Assembly (NCBI GenBank): GCA_007753675.1
Contig: CP036432.1
Span: forward strand, 7,876,233-7,940,232
Origin: Stieleria magnilauensis
GTDB taxonomy: Bacteria; Planctomycetota; Planctomycetia; Pirellulales; Pirellulaceae
DNA: 64,000 nucleotides
Reading direction: 5' to 3'
This document shows positions 24,901-32,649 of the stretch, piece by piece; the first letter of the stretch is position 1; every line of letters starts with the position of its first letter. Both the position numbers and the translations under genes were made by a program. The notes below the pieces were generated by a model. The model was not told where the DNA came from, made no database searches, and saw nothing but the letters and a program-made list of their open reading frames with translations.

Positions 24901-27319
24901 TTCGACGTTTGATTCCACCGTTTTGCCATGCCTGATCCAGTTGGTGCAGAAAACGTTTGCGTTCGGCTTTGTTGCTGTGCAGTTCGACACAAAAATCACC
25001 CAGGCCATTTTGTTCCAAACGACGCTGGACGACGTCCAATGCCGCCGTTTTCTCGGCGACAAACAGGACGGTTTTTCCACTGGCCAGACACTGTGCGATC
25101 ATGTTGGCGATCGTTTGGCTCTTTCCCGTCCCCGGCGGACCGACCAGCACAAAATCGTGACCTTGGGCCGCAGCCATCACGGCGGCCAACTGTGACGAAT
25201 CGGCATCCAACGGGTGAATCAACTCACGCGGTTCAAAACGCCCGTCCATTTCGCCCTGGTCCGGAATCGACGTTTCCACTTCGGGTTGGAACGCGATTTC
25301 AGGATTGCGGACCAAGTGACGGACGACGCGGTTCTTTTCCAATTGGTCGCTGCGATCGACCAGGTCCTTCCACATCAGGTACTTGGCGAACGAGAACGAT
25401 GCCAGTGCGGATTCGTCCACGACTTCGAATCCGGGCAACTCACGGATCGCGCGTCGAACCGAATCAAAGACTTGTTGGACATCCACCCCGTTTTTGTCGG
25501 TGGGCAATTCCGATTCGAATCGGGACAGGTCGCAATTGAAATCCCGTTTCAGCTTTTGAATCAGCGTCGCGTTGAAACGAACGTCGTCTTCATGATGTGC
25601 CAGTCGGTAGGCCGAATTGGCGTTTCGACGAAGCAGCTTGGCGGGAACGAGCAACAACGGGGCACGAAAACTGCGTGAATCGCTGGGGCGTTCTTTCCAG
25701 CGCAGGAATCCGACGGCCAGGTAAAGCGTATTCGATCCGCCTTCGGCCAGATCGTTGCGTGAACTTCGGTAAAGGGTGACCAGGCGTTTGGCCAGTTCTT
25801 CGCCGCCGATCGTCGCGCAGACTTCGTTGCGTGCCAGGGCGGCGTTGGCGTACTCCAGTTCCAGGTCTTCGAGATTGGTTTTTTGGTGATGGGCGGTGTC
25901 ACGGCCCGCCGCGACGTTGGCGTCGGGCAACGAAACGAGTTTCAGCTTTTTTCCGCTGGAGAGCCGGTCTTCCAGCTTTGAAACCTCGGGACACAAGAAC
26001 GGAATCGTCTGCTTGGTGGACTTGAAATTCAGCAGTCGATTTCGCAGCGTCAGGTCCAGCAGTTTTCGATGCCAGCGATCGATGCGTCCTTCCGGTGTCG
26101 TCGGTTTCGGTTCGAGCGGTTCGTCGATCGTTGAAAGAACAGACGGTGCTGCAGTCGACGGGGGCAGCGAGAGCGTCGGTGCGGAGGGGGCGTCGCTCGT
26201 CTCGGTGGAATCGGCCAGATCGGTGGTGGAAGGCAGATCGGTGGTGGAAGGCAGATCGGTGGTGGAAGGCAGCGGCTGGATCTTGACCATCCGCGCCCGT
26301 TCCACATCGATCGCCGCGACGAAGCGGTCTTCGTCGGATTCGGCAAGCTGTTGCATGGCGGCTTTGATCGCATCGTCGAACGATCGGGCCGGTCGGTGTG
26401 TGACGAGCGTGGTTTCAAAGACGATCAGTTCTCCCGCGGCGATCGCCTTGCGGACTTCGCAGCAGTCCGGTTCGATCAGTTGACCGAAGCAGGTTTCGAC
26501 CAGCCAGGCGCCGACGAAACAGTGGTCGTGTTTCATCACGATGACCGGATGAAGTCCGACGGCTTCGATCGCCGATGCAAACAGCAGGGAACTGTCCAAG
26601 CAAGTCGCCAGTCCGTCGCGTAAGACCGTCGACGGGGGACGCGTCTTCTGGCCGCGTGATTCAAAACTCTTGGGTGGATTGGCGTATGTCAATTGTTTGG
26701 CCGCGATGGCCGACCAAAGCGACGAGACCAACAAATGGGCTCGCGCGGGATCGTGATCTTGGTAGCCGTTCATCGACGGCGAAAACCCATTCCCGGCGAG
26801 GATTTCACCGGCTTGTTTGAGCAACCCCGCAACGGCGGGATCGTTGGGCATGACGAAGGCCGACAGCAATTCGCCCATCGCCCGCACGCCACCCCATTCA
26901 TCGCGGGCCAGTACACGGAGTTCCGCCTCACGTTGGCACAGCACCGTGTTTGCATCGCACAAGGTGAATCGAAGTTCGCCTCGCTCGGCTTCATTGAGTC
27001 GGTTCAGATAGCCCGCGTCCAGATGGATCTCGTTGTCATCGAGCGTCAACGTCGTGCCGGGATCGATGCGGTCGATGATCCAGGTTTTCGGCTTGACGAA
27101 ACCAGGCTCGGAACTTAGTTCCAACCGTAACTGAGCCAGCGGAGTTTGGGACCGATTGCGGACACGCAGCTGACGCAGAACCGGGACGGAATTTTGGTAG
27201 CTGGCGAAGTTGACGCTGCGGGACAGTTCGAACTCGATCGACGTCGACTGGTCCGTGTGCGGTAAATCATCATCACTGACATCCAGCGAAGACGCTGGGT
27301 CGGTCGAGGAGGGAGTCAT
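21974..27319 (-). CDS. Giant transglutaminase-like / DUF4011 / SF1 helicase / Vsr-like nuclease
   Basis: This 1781-aa protein is in four parts. Residues about 30-150 are strand-rich and unknown. Residues about 150-330 look like a transglutaminase fold with Cys240 (GLATCLDSS) and His near 266 (HDHCFVGAW). A DUF4011-type segment begins at the RIDRWHRKLLDLTLRNRLLN motif. An SF1 helicase core follows, with Walker A GPPGTGKS (about 725), DEAS near 1356, GDPNQLPP, and motifs V/VI (VQGDERD, NVAVTRARE). The C-terminus (about 1670-1755) is a Vsr/MTES_1575-like nuclease with GIECDGATY and RDRDKTRQWVLENLGW. COG1112-type helicase-nucleases of this build are often in defence loci, but no second defence gene is adjacent. 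It is a monocistronic transcript. Confidence 0.88.
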   Translation of the reverse strand: MTPSSTDPASSLDVSDDDLPHTDQSTSIEFELSRSVNFASYQNSVPVLRQLRVRNRSQTPLAQLRLELSSEPGFVKPKTWIIDRIDPGTTLTLDDNEIHLDAGYLNRLNEAERGELRFTLCDANTVLCQREAELRVLARDEWGGVRAMGELLSAFVMPNDPAVAGLLKQAGEILAGNGFSPSMNGYQDHDPARAHLLVSSLWSAIAAKQLTYANPPKSFESRGQKTRPPSTVLRDGLATCLDSSLLFASAIEAVGLHPVIVMKHDHCFVGAWLVETCFGQLIEPDCCEVRKAIAAGELIVFETTLVTHRPARSFDDAIKAAMQQLAESDEDRFVAAIDVERARMVKIQPLPSTTDLPSTTDLPSTTDLADSTETSDAPSAPTLSLPPSTAAPSVLSTIDEPLEPKPTTPEGRIDRWHRKLLDLTLRNRLLNFKSTKQTIPFLCPEVSKLEDRLSSGKKLKLVSLPDANVAAGRDTAHHQKTNLEDLELEYANAALARNEVCATIGGEELAKRLVTLYRSSRNDLAEGGSNTLYLAVGFLRWKERPSDSRSFRAPLLLVPAKLLRRNANSAYRLAHHEDDVRFNATLIQKLKRDFNCDLSRFESELPTDKNGVDVQQVFDSVRRAIRELPGFEVVDESALASFSFAKYLMWKDLVDRSDQLEKNRVVRHLVRNPEIAFQPEVETSIPDQGEMDGRFEPRELIHPLDADSSQLAAVMAAAQGHDFVLVGPPGTGKSQTIANMIAQCLASGKTVLFVAEKTAALDVVQRRLEQNGLGDFCVELHSNKAERKRFLHQLDQAWQNGGIKRRTAWKKINEDLQCSRDQLNAYVQALHRQASNGWTAYQAIGVSVAGQSLETADLSWPDPDQHDQHAYRHLETLANEISLHYAAVIDMDPLDAVTRTEWSMQWERELLDQCQTLIEAIDDFRPELQRFCAALGLQDTKLPADTSFSYLRDLHRLAIELTDTVNDDFRTVFDDQLDELPEHLNELDDAINAFDRAAAQCALTFDDDDLRRIPVDQLEQDWNTAVASYWPMSYLRKRAVIKSLQSVAKLGVADPPNDFAPIRDMQRAITRIDRNPLASRDHLWQHRHSATASIGQHLQRCQALLQVIRRVAKPNAETDSQFETLRQTVEPFLRKRSSDVPLFEVVKQYADDFVAFDTAAGRFEHVAGSRAHPTESTNCLTDSVEMTRRIQANRTKLQRWTAWQSVRGRACEVGLEPIVSATEERRIPCDDVADRFRLAYVRWWLPRMIDSDQVLREFQRFQHENTIREFIELDAKARSAAAGRVRKSVAHRLPDQSDVPRKSELGMLRHQIGLKRPSKSIRELVSMMPEHFASLAPCLLMSPLSIAQYLPADQPPFDVVIFDEASQITTWDAIGAIARGRQTIIVGDPNQLPPTNFFGKSNDDEDDEELEDYERDLESILDEAKASGLPTLQLNWHYRSRHESLIAFSNHHYYENKLVTFPSPETTDSAVTLRHLPYSQYDRGKTRTNPIEAEAIVAESVARMKQWLELPEQDRKTLGVVTFNSQQQTLIQDLFDQAQRDDPTLEWFFSDDRIEPTVVKNLENVQGDERDLMLFSITFGPGKSGKVPLTFGALNRDGGERRLNVAVTRAREELIVFSSFKADQLPAENSKSRGVRDLKSFLAFAEKGAAEFHRPEPESDATPKFGSALEAAIADRLQSRGWDVTPQVGVSGFRIALAIRDPHDKRTYLAGIECDGATYRNSATARDRDKTRQWVLENLGWNIVRVWSRDWWYDPDGATDRLDQELRDLLSQRQSDGSPAD

Positions 27320-27769
27320 CGAAAAAGCCCGTGCGAGGGTCCTGAATCAATTGATTCGCGGCCGAAATGCACTGCCGCGGCCGAATTCTACGCTTTCAGG
27401 ATGTCGGGACGAGGATCCGGAGACAAGGATCCGCACCGTTTTATCACCGCGAGCGGGTTCTATCGATTAGGGGGATTGCACGCGGACACTTAGAGACGGC
27501 AGCCCAGTTGGCCAGGTTCGTCGATCGATGACCATTCTCGGTGAGGAGAGTTTTATTGTCGGCGGGCACCCGACCAGATTTAAATTTCGAATTGCGTTTG
27601 TCGAGCGGAAATGGGGGCAGGCTGCAGTTTGCGGAGCGATGGAATGACCACTTAGCCCACGGATGGCAGCGCGAACCCACGGATCTTTTGCAGCCTGTCA
27701 TCCGCGGGTTCGCGCTGCCATCGGTGGGGCTTATTTCCGATAGACAGTCCGGTGAAATTGCCGGAGTGC
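27320..27769. other. Gene-free region with palindrome family B
   Basis: The 450 bp between the helicase start and the sulfatase stop carry no supported gene. They hold the 86-bp palindrome at 27655-27740. The part nearest 27320 should contain the helicase promoter, though no clear motif was found. Confidence 0.55.
27655..27740. repeat. 86-bp imperfect palindrome, family B copy 2
   Basis: This copy has the opposite orientation to the one at 13689-13774. Its arms are ggatggcagcgcgaaccc and the complementary gggttcgcgctgccatcgg around an A/T-containing loop. It lies just after the sulfatase stop on the minus strand and could act as a transcription terminator. Confidence 0.7.
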
Positions 27770-29347
27770 TTAGTCCAACGGTTGCTTCTCGAAATCGTCC
27801 GGGTTGACCCATCCGGCGGGAAGTTTTTCGCCGGACATGTAACGCTCGTAAAAGCCTGCGGTGCTGGGGGACGTGTACTCGTAGGCGTCGAAGATGTCAC
27901 CGTTGCCGAACATCCGTGGATCGCCTTGCGCTTTCAGCTCGGATTCCATCTGTTGGCGAAGTTCGGCGAGTCGATCGGCGAACTTCGGACTGGTCGCCAG
28001 GTTGTTGATGCAATCGGGGTCCGCGGCGACGTCGTAGAGTTCTTCGGCGGGTCGTTTGCCGAAACAGAGATTCCAGAACGTGGTCGCGGTCCCGCTGCGA
28101 CGCAGTTGCAAGACTTCTGTTTTCGTCGCCCCGCCGTCACAGTTCAGGTAACCCGTTTCGGGATTGCCGCCCGGCCATCGATCGGTGGCGTAGTTGTGCA
28201 AGTACAACAAGTCGCCTTTTCGAATCCCGCGAATCGGGTAACCGCCGCGGTTGGGGCGCCCGATGTCGTGGCGTTCTTTACCGACCAACACGTGATCGCG
28301 ACCGGCGACGGGCCCGGAGGCTTCGAAGACGTCGAACAAGTCGCGACCGCTGGTGGGTTGCATGATGGGGCCGAGCGAAGTGACGCCGGCTGCCTTCAAA
28401 AAGGTTGGCGCCAGACCGGCGAAATCGACGAAGTCCTCGACCGCACGTCCGGGCGTCTTGATCCCAGCAGGCCAACGGATCGCCAGCGGAATGTGATTGG
28501 ACTCGTCATAAGCTTGGCCCTTGGCACGCGGGAACGGCATGCCGTGGTCGCTGGTCGCAACGATCAGCGTGTTGTCCAACTGACCGGCGGCTTGGAGCGC
28601 ATCGAGAATGCGTCCGAGATGATGATCGTAGTGTTCGACTTCGACGGCGTAGTCCAACATGTCGTTGCGGACGGTTTCGTTGTCGGGCCAGTAACCGGGC
28701 ACGTTGTCGATGTCGGTCAGTTTCTTTCCCAGTCGCACACCCGACCCGTATTCATACGCCCGGTGCGGTTCAGTGGTCCCGTACCAGAACACCCAGGGTT
28801 TCCCTTCGGGTGCATCGGACAAGAAGGCTTCGAAGTTTCCGGCGTAGTCATTGTTGGAGATTTTCGAAGTCGGCGGTTTGGCCTTTTTCTTGGAATAGGC
28901 TTTGCCGGTGATCGCGCGGCGGTTTCCGTCGGCATCGTTGGCGATTCCCGGTCCCCAGCCTTTGCCGGTGAATCCGGCGAAGTAGCCGTCGGCGGCCAAG
29001 CGTTCGACGTAGCCACCAAATTTTGCCGGGAAGTAACACATGTGGTTGCCGGCTTCTTCGAGTTGCCACGAATAGCGGCCGGTCAAGATGATCGCCCGCG
29101 AGGGAGCGCACTTGGCGTTGGGGGTGTAGGCGTTGTGGAACAGCAATCCCTCGCGTGCGATGCGATCGAAGTTCGGTGTCTGGACCCACGGGCATCCGTA
29201 GGCGCTGGCGTGGCCGTAGGACCAGTCGTCGGCGATCGCCAACAGGATGTTGGGGCGGGGAGCGGATTCAGCATGGACTGGGGGCAGCACGCCGAACAAG
29301 CATGCGGCCAGCGCAAAATGACAATGAACGAAAATGCAATGACGCAT
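27770..29347 (-). CDS. Sulfatase, type I (CxPSR)
   Basis: ATG 29347 gives a 525-aa product with signal peptide (FALAACLFGVLPPVHA), so it is exported. Metal-binding Asp residues are in LAIADDWSYG (Asp40, Asp41). The formylglycine site is CAPSRA (Cys80), which needs a formylglycine-generating enzyme not present here. Further active-site His/Asp residues are in TSDHGMPFP. Type I sulfatases remove sulfate esters, and planctomycetes carry many for marine polysaccharides; the organisation is nearest the heparan N-sulfatase-like group. It is 23 bp downstream of an NTase-like gene. Confidence 0.93.
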   Translation of the reverse strand: MRHCIFVHCHFALAACLFGVLPPVHAESAPRPNILLAIADDWSYGHASAYGCPWVQTPNFDRIAREGLLFHNAYTPNAKCAPSRAIILTGRYSWQLEEAGNHMCYFPAKFGGYVERLAADGYFAGFTGKGWGPGIANDADGNRRAITGKAYSKKKAKPPTSKISNNDYAGNFEAFLSDAPEGKPWVFWYGTTEPHRAYEYGSGVRLGKKLTDIDNVPGYWPDNETVRNDMLDYAVEVEHYDHHLGRILDALQAAGQLDNTLIVATSDHGMPFPRAKGQAYDESNHIPLAIRWPAGIKTPGRAVEDFVDFAGLAPTFLKAAGVTSLGPIMQPTSGRDLFDVFEASGPVAGRDHVLVGKERHDIGRPNRGGYPIRGIRKGDLLYLHNYATDRWPGGNPETGYLNCDGGATKTEVLQLRRSGTATTFWNLCFGKRPAEELYDVAADPDCINNLATSPKFADRLAELRQQMESELKAQGDPRMFGNGDIFDAYEYTSPSTAGFYERYMSGEKLPAGWVNPDDFEKQPLD

Positions 29348-29370
29348 AAAAGATCCGGTCGGAACGAAAG

Positions 29371-30144
29371 TCAAAGTGGAAACTGTTTGTCGGTCATGGC
29401 TAAGTCGACGAACGAGAGGATTTCTTCTCCGCCGTTTTCCCAAACCATGTTGCCAAGCTGACGGAGCATGTCGCGATCGACAACTCCGTTGTGAAACTTG
29501 ATCATTTTGCGAAAGTCTGCCGCGTCCTGGGCTTTCCGTTCAAATTGTCGATACGGTGAAACCATCGGTGCGTATTTACATGCCAGTGCGGCTTCAAAAC
29601 TCGGAATCTGATGTCCCGATTTTGGATCGACGAGCACATGATTTTGAAGGACAAACTCGTGTAGCTTTCCCCACGGCAACATCAGATCGATCACGACCTT
29701 GGGTTGGTCTTTCTCGTCCAAGTCGTCGGGATCTTTGAAGCGGACGACGAACTCCATTTCTCCGACGATCAGTGTTGGCCAGCGCTGCAAGATCGCTTTG
29801 ACCGCTTTCTTTTTTTGGCTGTAGGGCACCAGCACGTCGACGTCCTGGGTCGCGCGCGGGTCACTCATGTAGCCGACGTATCCGTGCAGTCCCATCAGGA
29901 CCCAGTTCTTGACGCCGCCCTGCTGCAGCGCCGCGCAGACTTCGCTTGGTTTGACATCCATGGAATCTGGCCGGTGAAGTTCGCGGTAATCGGACGTGAT
30001 TTTTTCGCTGATCCGCAAGGCGTCGGCATACGACGGCGGACGCCAGGGTGGGGCGTCGGGCGGCGCCGGCATGGCCCGCATCGCGGCTTCGCGGGCCGCG
30101 AGAAACGCCGGATCGGTGAAGTCAGAAGGGGCCGGATCGGCCAT
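29371..30144 (-). CDS. Nucleotidyltransferase-fold protein
   Basis: This is a 257-aa soluble protein. The segment LMGLHGYVGYMSDPRATQDV followed by DVLV matches the Gly-x(n)-Asp-x-Asp core of minimal and AbiEii-like nucleotidyltransferases. A third acidic residue lies in KVVIDLML. A helical C-terminal half follows. Such proteins transfer a nucleotide to protein or RNA and often form toxin-antitoxin or abortive-infection pairs, but no antitoxin-like partner is adjacent. It is not known whether this copy is catalytic. It lies 23 bp upstream of the sulfatase and may share its transcript. Confidence 0.65.
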   Translation of the reverse strand: MADPAPSDFTDPAFLAAREAAMRAMPAPPDAPPWRPPSYADALRISEKITSDYRELHRPDSMDVKPSEVCAALQQGGVKNWVLMGLHGYVGYMSDPRATQDVDVLVPYSQKKKAVKAILQRWPTLIVGEMEFVVRFKDPDDLDEKDQPKVVIDLMLPWGKLHEFVLQNHVLVDPKSGHQIPSFEAALACKYAPMVSPYRQFERKAQDAADFRKMIKFHNGVVDRDMLRQLGNMVWENGGEEILSFVDLAMTDKQFPL

Positions 30145-30225
30145 GAATACGACTCGGTTCGGGGCTTGAAACGTCAGACACCATTCTACCAGAATCAGCT
30201 GGTTCGCGCTCGTGTCTGAGCGGTC

Positions 30226-31530
30226 TCACTCGATCGTCGAATCGCCGTCGTCATGGGATTTTCGTTCGCGGCGTTTTTGCACGATCGTCTTGATCTTGGC
30301 TTCCCGCTCACGCAGCTTTTTGACCCGTGCCTCGTACTTTTCTTCACGTTTTTTGAGCGCTCGATAGCGGCGTTTCACGCGGGCGGCCGCGGCGCGAATC
30401 TTGTCGCGTTTCTCTTTCAGCCGAGCCCGTTCGCTGGCCGACAGGTCTGGATTCTGAAGTTGCTGTGTCAATTCCTGTTCGGCCGCTTCGACGTCTGCCA
30501 CTTCGTCGTTTTCGATCAGCGCCGCGGTCTCGTCGTCGGCCTGTCGTTGTGCTTTGCTTTGGAACAGGCGTGGTGAGAGAAAAATCCCGTTGGCAATGAT
30601 CATCATCGAGCCGAACGTGATCATGCCCAAAAACAGGGCGATGGAGGCATGGACGCCGACGGCAACGGCCAACACAAACGGACGCGTCACCCGTGGCCAG
30701 ACGAGCGCGCAATAGAAGACTTCCCAAAACAGCGTCGCGTTGGACAGCGCCGAGATGATCGCCGGGTAGCGCGACATCCATGTCATGTCCATCGACTGGT
30801 ATTCATAGTTCGACACGGCGTACCAGACGGCCGTTCCGTTCCACCAGGTTTCACCACGCGCCTTGGACAATCCGCCGAACAGATAGATCACGCAGAGATG
30901 CAGTTGCAGCAACCGTGTGCCGATGTTGGCCGCGACGCTGGGCGAATCATCGGGCAACATGAACCGCCAAAACGCGGAGGTCGCACATTTGTCGAGCCAT
31001 CGTTTTCGAATCAAGGCGTCGATCGAGAACCGGCTTCCGCACGGCGTCAGCGCCAAGTACATCGTCGTGTAGGTGACGATCTGGTCGAGTCCGAACAACG
31101 CGCCGGTCAATCGATGCAGGTACATCAACTGCAAGAACAGGGCCAGCGGAATGGTGATCCGGGTTCCCAGTCCGATCATGTACATTGCCGTCACCAGCAG
31201 GGTGACGCCGTGGTGCAGCCAGATCACCGTGGGGCTGTCGAAGTACCAGAGATAGCTGCGTGCCCAGTCGCTGGTGCCGAAGGCGCCGTCGTGCAACTGA
31301 CGCGCCATGTCGTTGCTCATCCAGGCGTCGGGCCCGACAAACGCCAACAAGTCGCTGGCCAAGACGACGTGACAGTACAGCAACATCGCTCCGGTCAGGA
31401 TTCGCAGCACGCACAAGGTGTGGGGGCGCGTCGGGGTAAACCAAAACCGATCCCAGGCTTCGGCCCACCGGCCTAGCGCGTCGCCGAACGTTTCGTCTGT
31501 GGAGCCTGCCGTCGCCGAAGGACCGCTCAT
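30226..31530 (-). CDS. HTTM-domain (vitamin K carboxylase-like) membrane protein
   Basis: This 434-aa protein has several membrane spans in its first 300 residues and the HTTM features: CVLRILTGAMLLY near the N-terminus, LYLALTPCGSRFS, LLQLHLCVIYLFGGLSK and the ALFLGMITFGSMMIIANG segment. HTTM is the membrane core of gamma-glutamyl carboxylase, but bacterial members are mostly uncharacterised. The last 110 residues are a charged coiled-coil region (KREEKYEARVKKLREREAK). It overlaps the next gene by 4 bp and the two probably form a complex. Confidence 0.88.
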   Translation of the reverse strand: MSGPSATAGSTDETFGDALGRWAEAWDRFWFTPTRPHTLCVLRILTGAMLLYCHVVLASDLLAFVGPDAWMSNDMARQLHDGAFGTSDWARSYLWYFDSPTVIWLHHGVTLLVTAMYMIGLGTRITIPLALFLQLMYLHRLTGALFGLDQIVTYTTMYLALTPCGSRFSIDALIRKRWLDKCATSAFWRFMLPDDSPSVAANIGTRLLQLHLCVIYLFGGLSKARGETWWNGTAVWYAVSNYEYQSMDMTWMSRYPAIISALSNATLFWEVFYCALVWPRVTRPFVLAVAVGVHASIALFLGMITFGSMMIIANGIFLSPRLFQSKAQRQADDETAALIENDEVADVEAAEQELTQQLQNPDLSASERARLKEKRDKIRAAAARVKRRYRALKKREEKYEARVKKLREREAKIKTIVQKRRERKSHDDGDSTIE

Positions 31531-32459
31531 GACTGGGGCTCCGGTTTGGTGGTGGTCGGCTCGGTCGATGCGGCGTCTGAAGCCGGCGAATCTGAAGCCG
31601 GCGAATCTGAAGCCGGCGAATCGGGCGATTGGCCCTCGAGCGAGTTGGATGTGGCGTCACCGTCACCGTCAGCGCCGCCGTTGACTTCGGGGGCGGGGAT
31701 CACTTCCGTGGTCACCGGGGCCGGGGCGATTTCGTCACTGAAGATCGGCTGGTCGAGCAAGACGTTGTACAGCCGGGGATCGTCGAGCGCGATCGGTTCT
31801 TCGGTGTACTCTTGCAGTCCAGGCAATCCGTGCTCCAGGCGACGGATGGCGACTTCGCGACCCTCGTTGACGCTCTTTAAATGATCGACCATCGATTGAC
31901 GAATCCATTCGTAGCGTCCGCGGCGTTGTTGCCAGAGTTCGGCGGCGGGGCGATCCGATTCGAACATTTCATTGGGAGGGCCGGGAGGCCAGTACGAATC
32001 ATTCAGAAACTCTGCCAACATGAAATGTCGGTGATAGAGCAATCGCGGCCATTGATCATTCCGGTCGGGATACATCCGCTCGGTCAGCGTTCCGTCGGCG
32101 TTGGTCGATGCCGCTTGAATCAGGTGACTCGGTCCCGGATCGGGGGCGAAGAACGCATAGCCGCGGTCCATGTGCAGAAACTGACCGTAACCGGCGAACG
32201 GCCGGATCAACGTGCCGACCAGCGGCGAAGGTCCATCCAGGCTGAAGGTCTGAAACGCAAGCGGTGGCAGCACCACCGCCAACAGATGGAACAGGATCAG
32301 CCCGCTGGCAATCAGTTTCCAGCGTCGCGGAGCGGCTTCGTCGGCCGGCTGATCGAGCGGCCCGTCAGCCTCGTCGTGGCCGGCCAGGGGCTCAGGGCCC
32401 GACGAAGCGTCTCGTTGGGTGCGGTTGCTCGGACTGCGTCGCTTGGACATCCGGATCAT
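31527..32459 (-). CDS. HTTM-partner membrane-anchored protein
   Basis: ATG 32459 (or 32450) gives about 310 aa. A short basic N-terminus is followed by one membrane helix (LIASGLILFHLLAVVLPPLA) and a soluble domain with conserved-looking LHMDRGYAFFAPDPGPSHL and RLLYHRHFMLAEFL segments. The C-terminal tail is Pro/Ser/Asp-rich with an exact 15-bp coding repeat (Ser-Asp-Ser-Pro-Ala, three times). Pairing of HTTM with such a single-pass protein is a recurrent planctomycete layout, though its reaction is unknown. Confidence 0.75.
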   Translation of the reverse strand: MIRMSKRRSPSNRTQRDASSGPEPLAGHDEADGPLDQPADEAAPRRWKLIASGLILFHLLAVVLPPLAFQTFSLDGPSPLVGTLIRPFAGYGQFLHMDRGYAFFAPDPGPSHLIQAASTNADGTLTERMYPDRNDQWPRLLYHRHFMLAEFLNDSYWPPGPPNEMFESDRPAAELWQQRRGRYEWIRQSMVDHLKSVNEGREVAIRRLEHGLPGLQEYTEEPIALDDPRLYNVLLDQPIFSDEIAPAPVTTEVIPAPEVNGGADGDGDATSNSLEGQSPDSPASDSPASDSPASDAASTEPTTTKPEPQS

Positions 32460-32578
32460 GAAAACTAGAGAAGACGGGAGCGTCCCGAGGGGAAGGGGAC
32501 GTCGAAAAACACGATACAGACTAACCAAGCCGGCACGGATTTGTAGAGACGCCGGGCTTGGCGGGGGGAGTAATCTAC

Positions 32579-32615
32579 ATAAAAAAACGCCTGATCGGAC
32601 GGGGCCGATCAGGCG
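32579..32615 (-). terminator. Rho-independent terminator for the TIGR03000 gene
   Basis: An 11-bp perfect stem (cgcctgatcgg at 32588-32598 and its complement at 32605-32615) is followed on the minus strand by seven T (32581-32587). It lies 35 bp after the stop codon of the gene at 32650. Confidence 0.9.
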
Positions 32616-32649
32616 CTGAGAAAACTTGTCGTTGATTTCGAAGCCGCGT

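Noticed and set aside
27752..29461. 569-aa plus-strand frame across the sulfatase
   Set aside because: It is the antisense of the sulfatase, which has signal peptide, active-site and metal motifs on the minus strand.
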